This document shows positions 31,695 through 40,563 of a DNA stretch of 46,082 nt, in pieces. Position 1 is the stretch's first letter. Every line of letters begins with the position of its first letter. The DNA lies in NCBI RefSeq assembly GCF_000426225.1, contig NZ_AUEY01000027.1, forward strand, positions 1-46,082, in the 5' to 3' direction. Origin of the DNA: Desulforegula conservatrix Mb1Pa. Its GTDB lineage: Bacteria > Desulfobacterota > Desulfobacteria > Desulfobacterales > Desulforegulaceae. Under the pieces are notes generated by a model that was not told the origin of the DNA, ran no database searches, and saw nothing but the letters and a program-made list of their open reading frames with translations. A program made the position numbers and the translations under genes.

Positions 31695-32702
31695 TTAATT
31701 GCGAACATTGTTTTTATCAAGCCAGTTTTTAAGTATTTTCAAGCCTTCTGTTGTGCTGATTTCAGGTGCATAACCGAGGTCGTTTTTTGCCCTTGAAATA
31801 TTGAACCAGTGTGCCGTTGCAAGCTCTTCAGCCACAAACTTTGTCATCGGAGGTTCTTTTTTGATTTTAAAAAAACCGTAAACGCTTTCAAAAATAATAC
31901 CCGCAGCCTTAACCACTGACGCAGGGGCAACTCTTGTTACAGGTTCTTTGCCACCAGCTGCAAGAATCGCATTGACCATATCCCATAATGGAATAGGTTC
32001 ATCCTGACTTATGAAATAAACATTTCCAGACAAATCATGGTTTTCATCGAGTCTGTCAAAGGCAAGCATGTGAGCATGCGCTGCATTATCGACATAAATA
32101 GTGTCAACTAGCTTGTTTTCATTTCCAACTCTTGCAAGCCTTTTTGCCCTTGCAAGAATTCTCGGAACCAGATGATTGTCTTCAGGCCCCCAGATAAGAT
32201 GGGGCCTAAGAGAAATTGATCTAAGCCCTTTTTTTGAAGCCTCAATCACAAGTTTTTCTGCAATGGCCTTTGTTTTCGGGTAATGGGCATGAAAACTATC
32301 AGGATAAGGAAGGCTTTCGTCTCCTCCTTCCACATCTGAACCATTGAAAACCACACTTGGGGAACTTGTATAAACAAGTCTCTGGATTTTATGAAAAAAG
32401 CAGGCTTCGATTATGTTTTCAGTACCTTTTACATTGGTATCAAAATATTCCTCGTAAGATCCCCAGACCCCTGCCTTGGCAGCGACATGGAAAACGCCGT
32501 CCATTCCTGAACAGACTTCCGTTACATGTTTTTTGTCAGATAGATCTCCCTGAACCTGTCTGACGCCCATTTTCTCAAGCTCAGGATAAAACCCCCTTGA
32601 AAAGCTGGTTACATTATACCCTCTGGAAACGAGTCTTTTTACTATTGCCTTGCCAAGAAAACCTGCGCCGCCTGTTACGAGAATATTCAGTTTTTCGTGC
32701 AT
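31695..32702 (-). CDS. oleD: OleD-type NAD(P)-dependent 3-ketoacyl reductase (extended SDR)
   Basis: A 335-residue extended short-chain dehydrogenase: Rossmann motif ILVTGGAGFLGKAIV at the N-terminus, active-site Y-P-K-T-K (HAHYPKTKAIAEKLV; YxxxK) near residue 155, and SLRPHLIWGPEDN typical of the 3-beta-HSD/OleD group. OleD reduces a 2-alkyl-3-ketoacid in head-to-head long-chain olefin synthesis. I chose ATG 32700-32702 because AGAGGA lies 6 bases upstream; an alternative Met is six codons earlier. The gene overlaps the end of oleC by 16 bases. No oleA or oleB is visible in the window. Confidence 0.85.
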   Translation of the reverse strand: MHEKLNILVTGGAGFLGKAIVKRLVSRGYNVTSFSRGFYPELEKMGVRQVQGDLSDKKHVTEVCSGMDGVFHVAAKAGVWGSYEEYFDTNVKGTENIIEACFFHKIQRLVYTSSPSVVFNGSDVEGGDESLPYPDSFHAHYPKTKAIAEKLVIEASKKGLRSISLRPHLIWGPEDNHLVPRILARAKRLARVGNENKLVDTIYVDNAAHAHMLAFDRLDENHDLSGNVYFISQDEPIPLWDMVNAILAAGGKEPVTRVAPASVVKAAGIIFESVYGFFKIKKEPPMTKFVAEELATAHWFNISRAKNDLGYAPEISTTEGLKILKNWLDKNNVRN

Positions 32703-34348
32703 GTCTGTTCCTCTGCCCATACTGAAAGCTTTTCCCTGAAAATTTTTGAGTTGTGCCTTATGTCAACCGGGAAATCATCGTGGAAAAGGATGGTTTTTAT
32801 TGATTCCGTGAGCGGGTTTGAAGACCCTATTTCGAGCAGTTCATTTCTTATCTGCTCGGTTTTGGATGAGGCAACGCCTTTTTTGAGCTCAATGCATATG
32901 ATTGGAATTTGCGCTCCTCTTGGCCCTGTTCCCACAAGAGCGCTTCTGAATACGGCAGGGTGATTGTTGAAAATAGCCTCGCATGGAATGGTGTAAAGGG
33001 TCTGGCTTATTGTCACGACCCTGTGGCTTTTTCTGCCGCAGAACCATATTCTTCCTGACGAATCCATCCAGCCGAGATCCCCCATTCTGTGCCAGAACGA
33101 ATCGTGATCCTCAATCTTAGAGATTCTATCCGCATTGGGATTGTTGTGGTATGATTTTGTCACAACTTCTCCTTTGACTGTAATTTCGCCCACATCTCCC
33201 TGGGCAACCACAAGATCGTCAGACCAGTCTTCGATTGGGGCATCAGTAATTTTGATGATTCTTACATCCACATTTCCAATTGGTCTTCCGACGCACATGC
33301 CATAACCCTGTTCGCTGAGCATTCCTGTTTCGGAAAGTATTTCAGAACTGGATATGGCTATTATGGGAACAGCCTCGGTTGCTCCATATGGGGTGTATAT
33401 TTCTGATTCCTCATTCAGCATCTTTTTGAATCTTGCAATATTTGACGGGTGAACAGGCGCTCCCGCCGAAACTACCCTTCGCATGGATGGAATTTTAATA
33501 TCATGATCTTCTCCATATGTTCCTACTCTGTTTAAGAGAGCAGGGGAGGCGAACATGTTTGTTACTCCGTGATTGTTGATGGCTTCTATTATTTTTACAG
33601 GATTGACTTTGGCAGGTTTAGTCGGATCCATGTCAGGAATGACTGCGGTCATGCCGAGGGCCGGGTCAAAAAGAGCAAAAAGCGGAAATGTCGGCAGATC
33701 GACTTCATCGGGCCCTATTTCGAACATTGACTGGATCTGCTTGATCTGCGCTCCAAAAACTCCGTGTGTATATACTACGCCTTTTGCAGGGCCAGTGCTT
33801 CCTGTTGTGAAAAGGATGGCTGCGGTGTCATCTTTTCTTGTCTGGGTCATTACAGGTTCTGTATCAGGGATTCTGATGTCATTATAAGTCAGACCGCCCC
33901 AGAACCATTTCTTTCCGACTGTCACGGCCCTTCGAACTGTGCTGAAATATTTGGGGAAAACAGTTCTGAGGACATGGGCAAGGGGAATGCCTATGAACGC
34001 TTCTGGTCTGCTTTCCATCTGGCACTCCAGCATCCGTTTGAGTCCCATCCCAGGGTCAACAACAACAGGAACAGCCCCTGCCTTGAAAAGGGCGAATGTC
34101 AGAACAAAAAATTCAAGGCTCGGTCTGACCATCAGGATGGTTCTGACTCCCTTTGAAATGCCATTTTTTATAAGACCGGCTGCGACGGCGTCCGATTCCA
34201 TGTCAAGCTGCCTGAAAGTAAAATGCGTATATGAGATTCTTCCGTATCTGTCCTTGGAATGCGGGTATATGACAGCTTTTTTAAATGGAAGTCTTGCTGC
34301 AGTTTCAGGAAGGTAAGAAGCAATATTGAATAAATCGTCTCTACTCAT
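32687..34348 (-). CDS. oleC: OleC-type AMP-dependent ligase (beta-lactone synthetase of olefin biosynthesis)
   Basis: A 553-residue ANL-superfamily enzyme. LFTTGSTGPAKGVVYTHG is the P-loop (A3). TPYGATEAVPI is the A5 motif. WHRMGDLGWMDSSGRIWFCGRKSH contains the A7/A8 motifs. The N-terminal MVRPSLEFFVLTFALFKAG, GAVPVVVDPGMG and PEAFIGIPLAHV stretches are characteristic of OleC rather than ordinary acyl-CoA ligases. Known OleC proteins convert a 2-alkyl-3-hydroxyacid to a beta-lactone using ATP. It is followed by oleD (16-bp overlap) and preceded 6 bp upstream by a coiled-coil membrane protein gene, so the three appear co-transcribed. Confidence 0.87.
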   Translation of the reverse strand: MSRDDLFNIASYLPETAARLPFKKAVIYPHSKDRYGRISYTHFTFRQLDMESDAVAAGLIKNGISKGVRTILMVRPSLEFFVLTFALFKAGAVPVVVDPGMGLKRMLECQMESRPEAFIGIPLAHVLRTVFPKYFSTVRRAVTVGKKWFWGGLTYNDIRIPDTEPVMTQTRKDDTAAILFTTGSTGPAKGVVYTHGVFGAQIKQIQSMFEIGPDEVDLPTFPLFALFDPALGMTAVIPDMDPTKPAKVNPVKIIEAINNHGVTNMFASPALLNRVGTYGEDHDIKIPSMRRVVSAGAPVHPSNIARFKKMLNEESEIYTPYGATEAVPIIAISSSEILSETGMLSEQGYGMCVGRPIGNVDVRIIKITDAPIEDWSDDLVVAQGDVGEITVKGEVVTKSYHNNPNADRISKIEDHDSFWHRMGDLGWMDSSGRIWFCGRKSHRVVTISQTLYTIPCEAIFNNHPAVFRSALVGTGPRGAQIPIICIELKKGVASSKTEQIRNELLEIGSSNPLTESIKTILFHDDFPVDIRHNSKIFREKLSVWAEEQTCTKN

Positions 34349-34354
34349 AATTAA

Positions 34355-34984
34355 TTATTTCTTTTTTTTCTTGAAAAGTGATTTGATTTTTCCCATGAAC
34401 CCCTTTGGTTCTTCTTCGGCATCTTCTGTTTTTTCAGGCTCAGAGCCTTTTATCTGGGCCAGAGAGTCTTTTGCAAGCTGCTCAAGATCAGGCTGTCTTT
34501 CCTTTGCATATTGACGCCCCTTTGACTCTTCAACAAGGGACATGACAAAAGCGGTCTCTATTTCTTTTTCTATTTTGCTTATAGCAGTCTGGGTGCTTTT
34601 TTTCAGCCTCTCGATGTTTTTTTTCTCGGATGTAGGGATCTTTTTCTGCTTTGGATACTTGGTTTCAATTTCTTCAAGCCTTTTTATTTCAGCATCCATG
34701 ATGTCAACTTCATCATTGAGTTTTCCAAGCTCTACATAAAGGTTTGGAAGCACGTCAAATGTGAATTTTATCATCTCCTCAGGGATGGCCAGGTTTTTGT
34801 ATTCTTTTTTTGAGTATTCTATCTGTTCTTTGCCTTTTTTAAGAAAAAAGAATGCTCCGGCGCCAATTGCAGCGCAAACGACAATAATCACGGCGATGAT
34901 GATTATTTTTTTTATTTTGGCGGATCCGGTTTTGGCCGGATGGACTGCCTGGATTTCTTGTTTCGCTTTGTCTTTTTTTGACAT
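34355..34984 (-). CDS. Single-pass membrane protein with coiled coil, unknown function
   Basis: A 209-residue protein, not recognised. Lysine-rich N-terminus, one TM segment (IIIIAVIIVVCAAIGAGAFF, residues ~27-47), then a soluble helical region with heptad-like Leu/Ile/Glu/Lys pattern (residues ~85-160; LNDEVDIMDAEIKRLEEIET, IERLKKSTQTAISKIEKEIE) and a strongly basic end (KSLFKKKKK). It lies 6 bp upstream of oleC on the same strand and may be part of the same transcript. Whether it takes part in olefin synthesis is not shown by sequence. Confidence 0.6.
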   Translation of the reverse strand: MSKKDKAKQEIQAVHPAKTGSAKIKKIIIIAVIIVVCAAIGAGAFFFLKKGKEQIEYSKKEYKNLAIPEEMIKFTFDVLPNLYVELGKLNDEVDIMDAEIKRLEEIETKYPKQKKIPTSEKKNIERLKKSTQTAISKIEKEIETAFVMSLVEESKGRQYAKERQPDLEQLAKDSLAQIKGSEPEKTEDAEEEPKGFMGKIKSLFKKKKK

Positions 34985-35006
34985 GAAAGGCTTTCGAAAA
35001 AGGACA

Positions 35007-35024
35007 GTCCCGACAGGTCGGGAC
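35007..35024. other. 18-bp near-continuous palindrome in the leader of the coiled-coil gene
   Basis: GTCCCGAC-AG-GTCGGGAC, two perfect 8-bp arms, about 25 bases upstream of ATG 34984 on the minus strand. No T-tract follows it in either direction, so it is not an intrinsic terminator. It could be a regulatory site or a short REP-like unit. Confidence 0.4.
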
Positions 35025-35267
35025 GTATTGGTTCTTAAATTGTAAAATTCATAATGGCGCCGATGATTTTTCAGGCGGTATTATGCTTTTTTATCGTGTC
35101 GCATGTCAAGTAGTGATAAAAGTGTAAAAAATCTTTTATATGCAAGCTGTTTCAAAAGAATCATAATTTCGTTAAGGATTCTGGCTTGGCTTGTAATAAC
35201 CTGATAAATGCTGTAAATGATTATTGCTCTTGATGGGAATATATTTGCAATTTTATATGGAGTTTTT

Positions 35268-35720
35268 ATGAATCAGACAAATTTTGTTTTTAAAGACGAA
35301 AAAGGCTTTTCATTTATAGAGCTTATGGTTGTTATTTTTATTCTTGCTCTTTTGACTGCAATTGCAGCGCCGCGCCTCATAGGAAGGACGGACGACGCAA
35401 AAATAACAAAGGCAAAGGTTGATATTTCAGGTTTTGAAACCGCCCTGAAATTATATAAGGTCGATAACGGAACCTATCCAAGCACAGAGCAGTCACTTGA
35501 TGCTTTGATCACAAAACCTGAAATCCCGCCTGTTCCCTCAAAATGGAGGGAAGGAGGGTATATGGAAAAATCAAAGATAACCCCTGATCCCTGGGGACAT
35601 GATTATATATATTTGAGCCCTGGATCCCACGGGCCATATGATATTCTCTGCTACGGAGCAGACGGTGTTCCCGGAGGAGAAGGCATTGATGCTGATATCA
35701 ACAGCTGGGAGATTCAGTAG
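35268..35720 (+). CDS. gspG: Type II secretion major pseudopilin GspG
   Basis: A 150-residue major pseudopilin. The leader ends at Gly13 in DEKG-FSFIELMVVIFILALL, with Phe14 as +1 and Glu18 as the +5 residue. The C-terminal part has the GspG signature NGTYPSTEQSLDALITKP and DPWGHDYIYLSPG...YDILCYGADGVPGGEG, whose Asp/Gly-rich end binds calcium in the family. ATG 35268-35270 has GGAG 7 bases upstream; an earlier Met lacks one. First gene of the secretion operon in this window; gspE and gspF are not upstream. Confidence 0.96.
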   Translation: MNQTNFVFKDEKGFSFIELMVVIFILALLTAIAAPRLIGRTDDAKITKAKVDISGFETALKLYKVDNGTYPSTEQSLDALITKPEIPPVPSKWREGGYMEKSKITPDPWGHDYIYLSPGSHGPYDILCYGADGVPGGEGIDADINSWEIQ

Positions 35721-35756
35721 TAGGAGTCTTTAATTCAGCAATATTGCCTGTTTAAG

Positions 35757-35830
35757 ATTTGGTCGGGTTACGAGCAAAGGGCGCTCTAACCCGACCTACT
35801 ACGAATTGTTTTTTTTGCTAAAGAGGCCCT
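35757..35830. repeat. Family C palindromic repeat between gspG and gspH
   Basis: GTCGGGTTACGAGCAAAGGG, then CGCTCTAACCCGACCTACTA: the inverted arms GGTCGGGTTA / TAACCCGACC are perfect. The trailing GAGGCCCTTTTGTAGACC matches the outer part of the other family C copies (10572, 2340). Confidence 0.75.
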
Positions 35831-35888
35831 TTTGTAGACCTGCTAAATCTAATATTTTCATCATTATAGTCCGTAATGCCCAAGGATA

Positions 35889-36380
35889 ATGCTTTTTAAA
35901 AGACAAAACTCAGAAAAGGGTTTCACATTCATAGAGTTGATGGCAGTTCTTGCCCTTCTCGGCCTTCTTTATTCCTTTGCCCTTCCATCTCTGAAAACCA
36001 GTTTTGAAAAGAGAAACACTGCCTTTGGCAGCTGGTTCATAGCAAATGCCAAAAACTTCAAGACATTATCAAAGGGCGGTGGTGCGGAGTTTTATATGTA
36101 TATTGATCTTGATTCTGAGACCGTATGGACAGGGTCTGACAAGGGTGAAAAGAATAAGAATGCGAGGAAGCTTGAGGGTGATACCAATATAATATCCGTG
36201 GAATTCATTTCCGGTTTGAGGGTTGATTCCGGCGTTGTTAGAATTGCTTTTTTTAGGGGCGGATATTCGGACGGAGTCATCATTCACACAAACGAGGACG
36301 GGAAATCTTTATCTTACAGAATGGATCCTTTCCTTGACGATGTCCCGGTCATCAGCGGCCACGCATCATGGGAGGGCTGA
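35889..36380 (+). CDS. gspH: Type II secretion minor pseudopilin GspH
   Basis: A 163-residue minor pseudopilin. Leader MLFKRQNSEKG, cleavage before Phe12 in FTFIELMAVLALLGLLYS, Glu16 as +5. The rest is a beta-rich domain (FYMYIDLDSETVWTG; GVVRIAFFRGGYSDGVIIHT) like the GspH/FimT C-terminal domain. Separated from gspG by a family C repeat. Its stop TGA directly abuts the start of gspI. Confidence 0.9.
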   Translation: MLFKRQNSEKGFTFIELMAVLALLGLLYSFALPSLKTSFEKRNTAFGSWFIANAKNFKTLSKGGGAEFYMYIDLDSETVWTGSDKGEKNKNARKLEGDTNIISVEFISGLRVDSGVVRIAFFRGGYSDGVIIHTNEDGKSLSYRMDPFLDDVPVISGHASWEG

Positions 36381-36767
36381 TTGAGAAATATTTCGGACAG
36401 GAAAGGGTTCACCTTCCTTGAAGTCATTGTCGCGGTTGCCATAATTTCCATTGTATTTACAGCTGCCCTTAAAATGGTTTCCCAGTCACTTGCCCTCAGA
36501 TCTGTATCAAGATTTTATTCGGTTGCTCCTTACCTTGCTTCTGTGGCCGTGGAAAAACTCGATAAAGATGGTTACAGGGCAGGAATGTCAGGTGATTTCG
36601 GAGATGAGTTTTCGGGATGGAAATGGACAGCCAATATTACAAGAATGTCCGGTAATGAGACATATGTCTGGTTCGAAATGCTGTCAAAGATTGATTTAAC
36701 TGTAAGATTTGTTCCTGATAATCTGGACTATCGTATTGTATTTTACAAAATGGTGCAGAATCAGTGA
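36381..36767 (+). CDS. gspI: Type II secretion minor pseudopilin GspI
   Basis: A 128-residue minor pseudopilin. Leader MRNISDRKG, then FTFLEVIVAVAIISIVFTA with Glu14 as +5. This length and the V-E-K-L motif (SVAVEKLDKDGY) fit GspI. The start is TTG 36381, with GGGAGG about 10 bases upstream inside the end of gspH. GspI forms the pseudopilus tip complex with GspJ and GspK. Confidence 0.92.
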   Translation: MRNISDRKGFTFLEVIVAVAIISIVFTAALKMVSQSLALRSVSRFYSVAPYLASVAVEKLDKDGYRAGMSGDFGDEFSGWKWTANITRMSGNETYVWFEMLSKIDLTVRFVPDNLDYRIVFYKMVQNQ

Positions 36768-36870
36768 GTATAAAATGCCAGGGCTATTCACTATCCTCGG
36801 TATGTTTGGCTGGGCAGAAAACAAAGAATCAGAAAATAATGAAAATTTCATTTTTTAGGCATTTGCCATG

Positions 36871-36920
36871 ATTATAAAGTTTTTGCGGAGCTTTTTTTAA
36901 AAAAGCGACCCGCCGGAGGC
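36871..36920. repeat. Family A palindromic repeat in front of gspJ
   Basis: ATTATAAAGTTTTTGCGGAG, CTTTTTTTAAAAAAGCGACC and CGCCGGAGGC make a full family A copy. Its right end, CCGGAGG, lies 10 bases before the only possible start codon (CTG 36930) of gspJ and may act as a ribosome binding site. Confidence 0.8.
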
Positions 36921-36929
36921 TCTTTCCCG

Positions 36930-37739
36930 CTGAAAATAAATTATAACCATAAAGAGTATTATCAGCCTATAAGAAGCGTTCAAGAGCTTGGGAGTGATAG
37001 GGGGTTTACCCTCATTGAGCTGCTTGTTTCAATTTTCATTTTTGCGCTTGTCATGTCCATGATTTACGGTGCTTACAGGACGGTACTTACAAGCGCTGAA
37101 ACGGTAAAACACGGGGATCTGCCATATGAGCAGGGGAGAAGCGCCATCGAGAAGATATCCGAAGATCTTGATGGTCTTTATGTATCCCATGAAGCAGAAT
37201 TCAATCTTCTGAAAAGAGAAGGCAAACCTGATCCTTATGCTGTGAAGCTCGAAAAAACCACGTATTCAGGCAAAAGTTTTTCTTCTTTAAAATTCGTGTC
37301 GTCTGCCCATGCCTCATTCTCGGATGAGGGCCAGGGCGTCCTGTCAGAAATAATTTTATATGTTTCCATGACAAGTGACGGCAGATATGAACTAAGACGG
37401 TCTGATAAAAGATTTCCTGATAATGGTTCTGGCTATTCGCCAAGAGATCCTGTTTTATGCAGAAATGTTACAAAATTTGAGATTGAGGCGATTGACTCAA
37501 GAGGCCTTGGACAAGACCAATTCGATTCAGAAACTGGATCAGGATATGGAGAGATTCCGGCTTTTTTTTCAGTTGCGCTTGAGTCGTCAACCGGGGAAGG
37601 AAAGGCTCTTTTTAAGGCATCTGTCCCTGTGAAGGTGCAGAGAATGAAAAATATCGCGCAGCCTGATAATATCGGAGGGAATGCGGTACAGGGCAGTACA
37701 ACGGGAAAAAATGAAAAAAAAGAAACATCCAAACCTTAA
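36930..37739 (+). CDS. gspJ: Type II secretion minor pseudopilin GspJ, with an unusual start
   Basis: The prepilin segment RG-FTLIELLVSIFIFALVMSM is in frame upstream of the first ATG (37053), so a start at 37053 would remove the leader and half the transmembrane helix. In the open frame between stop 36840-36842 and 37053 there is no ATG, GTG or TTG. The only CTG is at 36930, preceded by GGAGG from the family A repeat. That start gives a 269-residue protein with a 25-residue leader, Phe26 as +1 and Glu30 as +5. The mature part (EQGRSAIEKISEDLDGLYVS; VLSEIILYVSMTSDGRYELRR) fits GspJ. Its end overlaps gspK by 29 bases. The identity is sure; the start is uncertain. Confidence 0.85.
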   Translation: MKINYNHKEYYQPIRSVQELGSDRGFTLIELLVSIFIFALVMSMIYGAYRTVLTSAETVKHGDLPYEQGRSAIEKISEDLDGLYVSHEAEFNLLKREGKPDPYAVKLEKTTYSGKSFSSLKFVSSAHASFSDEGQGVLSEIILYVSMTSDGRYELRRSDKRFPDNGSGYSPRDPVLCRNVTKFEIEAIDSRGLGQDQFDSETGSGYGEIPAFFSVALESSTGEGKALFKASVPVKVQRMKNIAQPDNIGGNAVQGSTTGKNEKKETSKP

Positions 37740-38859
37740 AAATAACGAAAAAGGCATCGCTCTTGTCATAACGCTTGCAGTCGTTGCTGCCATTCTTTCT
37801 GCGGCCATATTCATCAATACCAAGGTCAGGCGTGATTTTGAAGCTGCCGCTGTTTCCAAGGAAAGGGGACAGATGCGAGCCATGACATCTTCGGGTATCA
37901 GTGCTGCCATGGCTCTGCTTATCAAGGACAGAAAGGATTCGAATATTGACACTCTTCAGGAGGATTGGGCAAACCCGGAATTTCTTGAAGGCGTGACCCA
38001 GGCTCTGGCTTTTGAAAAGGGCAGGGTAAGACTCAGAATTTCGGATGAAAAGGCAAAGATTCAGGTAAACGCCCTTGTTAATTATCCGGAGGCAAGGTAT
38101 TTCAACGAGACCCAACAGGCATTCTGGATTCATTTTCTTGACCTTGCCATTAAAAGTGACCCTGATTCCCCGGAATCAACAAGACCGGAAAGTTTTATCG
38201 AGCCACTCAAAGACTGGCTGGATTCAGGAGATGACGAGGCCATAACAGGGACTGAAGGAGCTGAGGATGCATACTACAGATCTCTTGAGAATCCTTATCC
38301 CTGTAAGAACGGGAGACTTGCCTATGTTGACGAGATCTTTCTCGTAAAGAATCTTGGGAGGGAAAAATTGACGAAATCAGGGCTTTCTGATCCGTCCGAA
38401 ATTTTTTCAGTCCATTGCGGTATCCCTGGGCAGAATAATGAGGGTTTGACCTTTGACGGAAAAATAAATATAAATACAGCTTCCCAGGTCGTGATAGCCG
38501 GAATTCTTCCTGAAGGCAAGGAAGGGCTTGCAGCCGAGATTGCCTCTTTCAGGAATGACAAGATAGAAGGCAGCTTTGTAAATGATCTTGAAAAAGCAAA
38601 CTGGTACAAGAGCGTTCCTGGATGTGAAGATCTGACCATAAAGCCCGAATTGATAACACTTTCAAGCGATTTTTTCAGGATAGACGCAGCAGCAGAAATG
38701 GAAGGCGGACAGGGATTGTGCGAGAGCGTCATCGTGCAGAGAGTAAAAAACAATGATAAGCAGGGCTCAATTGAATGCCGCGTTCTGTCAAGATGGTTCA
38801 GCCATGACATGCCACTGTGGATTCACGGAGCCGCTAAACCAAAGAATGACGAGTCTTAA
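37711..38859 (+). CDS. gspK: Type II secretion minor pseudopilin GspK
   Basis: A 382-residue protein, the large tip pseudopilin. The N-terminus KNNEKG-IALVITLAVVAAIL has the Gly/Ile cleavage site and no +5 Glu, as usual for GspK. Later blocks ESFIEPLKDWLDSGDDEAI, NGRLAYVDEIFLVKNL and KININTASQVVIAGIL are the conserved GspK alpha-domain motifs. ATG 37711 lies inside the end of gspJ; an earlier Met ten codons upstream is less likely. It caps the pseudopilus with GspI and GspJ. Confidence 0.94.
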   Translation: MKKKKHPNLKNNEKGIALVITLAVVAAILSAAIFINTKVRRDFEAAAVSKERGQMRAMTSSGISAAMALLIKDRKDSNIDTLQEDWANPEFLEGVTQALAFEKGRVRLRISDEKAKIQVNALVNYPEARYFNETQQAFWIHFLDLAIKSDPDSPESTRPESFIEPLKDWLDSGDDEAITGTEGAEDAYYRSLENPYPCKNGRLAYVDEIFLVKNLGREKLTKSGLSDPSEIFSVHCGIPGQNNEGLTFDGKININTASQVVIAGILPEGKEGLAAEIASFRNDKIEGSFVNDLEKANWYKSVPGCEDLTIKPELITLSSDFFRIDAAAEMEGGQGLCESVIVQRVKNNDKQGSIECRVLSRWFSHDMPLWIHGAAKPKNDES

Positions 38860-38902
38860 AACAGGCACAGATCCACATCTTTAAAAAAGTGAATATAGAA
38901 TT

Positions 38903-39034
38903 GACAAGGCCGCAAAAAGTCCGATTTCGGTCATTCCGGCGCAGGCCGGAATCCAGAAGTGGCTGAAAATGCTGGATGCCAGATCAACTCCGGCATGACG
39001 CCTATGCCTTTTTCTGATTTTTTGATAGACAATC
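38903..39034. repeat. Family B palindromic repeat between gspK and gspL
   Basis: GACAAGGCCGCAAAAAGTCC left; TCATTCCGGCGCAGGCCGGA hairpin; GGATGCCAGATCAACTCCGG; a degenerate right arm (TTTTTCTGATTTTTTGATAG). The flanking direct repeat is weak (GAATT against CAATGATT). Confidence 0.8.
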
Positions 39035-39105
39035 AATGATTATGGCTTTTGATCCTTTTATCTGACAATTTTTGCTTTAAGTTTTCTTTATGAGCTAACT
39101 GAATA

Positions 39106-40563
39106 ATGACTTCTGAATATATAGGTATTGAAATCGGACGGCAGAGAATAGGGCTTGCTGTCATTGAAGCGGACAGAAACCATGTCGAGATAATTGAAGA
39201 CAGGTTTCTGGATCTTGCTGATTCTTTTTCCATTGAGATTCTTGAGCAATCTCTTCCGGACCTTTTATCAGACGTTAAGCATGTTCCAAGACCTGTCATA
39301 CTATCCATCTCACCCCTTATGGCCTCATTCAGACTGGTTGAGCTTCCATTTACATCAGAAAGCAAGATCCGTCAGGTGATTGATCTTGAAATGGAGACTC
39401 TTGTTCCGTTTCAGACAGAGAATATGCAGTCGTCCTTTGTAAGGCTTTTTTCCGGATCAGGAAAAGATTCATCTTCCGTTCTTGCGTGCTGCATTGACGG
39501 TGAATTTCTTGATGCTGTTACTGATTTATTCAAGAAATATGGCATGGAGATTGTCGCTTTGACTGTTTCCGGGTATGCATCAGCCGCGGCTTTTGCTTGC
39601 GGGGTGTCAGATTATTTTGGTGTCGGTTTTGGCATCAATTCGGCTAAAAGTCTTGTTTATGCTGATGCTTCCCCAGATTCCATAATAATTTCAATAATCA
39701 AATCAGGGGAAGTCGTTTTTGTAAGATCAGTTGCAATTAAAAAGGGAGGCATGCCTCTTCCTTCATTCATTTCCGAAGAGTCGTTTAGAACCGTCACATA
39801 TTATTGTGATTACCATGATTCAGAATTTGAAGTTTCTGATTTTGTGTATTCAGTATCAGGGATGACTGACCCTGTATGGCTTGATGCCTCATGGACGGAA
39901 ATGCTTGAACAGGCATTTTCTGTCCGGGGGCTTTCATGCAGGAAAATATGCTCCGAATCTCCCGCATATTTGAATATTTTGTCTGCGGTGTCTATCTATT
40001 CATCAGGAAAAGGGCTGCTTAATTTTGCAAGATCCGGTTTTTTCAAGGCAGGGGTTTTAAAAAGCCTGAGAAAAAGCTGGTCAGATACTTTTATTGTCGC
40101 CTGTCTTACTTTTTTTACGTCGTTTTTTTATCTTGGAGTGTCTGAATACTCGGCCTTTAAGACCCTTAACAGACTTGATGCAGAGACCAAGAGCATTTTC
40201 ATGGAAACGTTTCCTGATACAAGAAAAATAGTTGATCCTTACCAGCAGATGTCCGTAAAAGTGAAGTCACTTATGCAAAATCAGGGCGCAGATTCTGATA
40301 AAGGGCTGATACTTGATATTTTAAAGGAAATATCCCTGAAAATAAAAACTGACATAGATATCACAGTGACGTCTGTTACTATACTCTCTGATGAAATTCA
40401 GCTGCATGGAGAGGCGACTTCCTTTGATCTGGCTGAAACAGCAAGAAAAGCACTTTCAGAGTCAAAACTATTTTCAGATGTGAAAGTTGATTCTGTCAAT
40501 TCCGACAGCAAGACCGGCAAGGTTGTTTTTAAACTTAATCTTAAAAGGGGGCTTCAGACTTAA
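39106..40563 (+). CDS. gspL: Type II secretion inner-membrane platform protein GspL
   Basis: A 485-residue protein, longer than the ~400 typical of GspL. The cytoplasmic actin-like domain starts IGIEIGRQRIGLAVIEADRN and contains RLVELPFTSESKIRQVIDLEMETLVPF. One TM segment (FIVACLTFFTSFFYLGVSEY, ~residue 330) is followed by a periplasmic ferredoxin-like domain (DIDITVTSVTILSDEIQLHGEATS). It recruits the GspE ATPase to the platform and pairs with GspM. Its stop overlaps the gspM start (TAATG). Confidence 0.9.
   Translation: MTSEYIGIEIGRQRIGLAVIEADRNHVEIIEDRFLDLADSFSIEILEQSLPDLLSDVKHVPRPVILSISPLMASFRLVELPFTSESKIRQVIDLEMETLVPFQTENMQSSFVRLFSGSGKDSSSVLACCIDGEFLDAVTDLFKKYGMEIVALTVSGYASAAAFACGVSDYFGVGFGINSAKSLVYADASPDSIIISIIKSGEVVFVRSVAIKKGGMPLPSFISEESFRTVTYYCDYHDSEFEVSDFVYSVSGMTDPVWLDASWTEMLEQAFSVRGLSCRKICSESPAYLNILSAVSIYSSGKGLLNFARSGFFKAGVLKSLRKSWSDTFIVACLTFFTSFFYLGVSEYSAFKTLNRLDAETKSIFMETFPDTRKIVDPYQQMSVKVKSLMQNQGADSDKGLILDILKEISLKIKTDIDITVTSVTILSDEIQLHGEATSFDLAETARKALSESKLFSDVKVDSVNSDSKTGKVVFKLNLKRGLQT

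Noticed and set aside
36775-36858. 27-codon frame between gspI and gspJ (MPGLFTILGMFGW...)
   Set aside because: Possible remnant or leader peptide, but no clear ribosome binding site and no recognisable product; too short to call.
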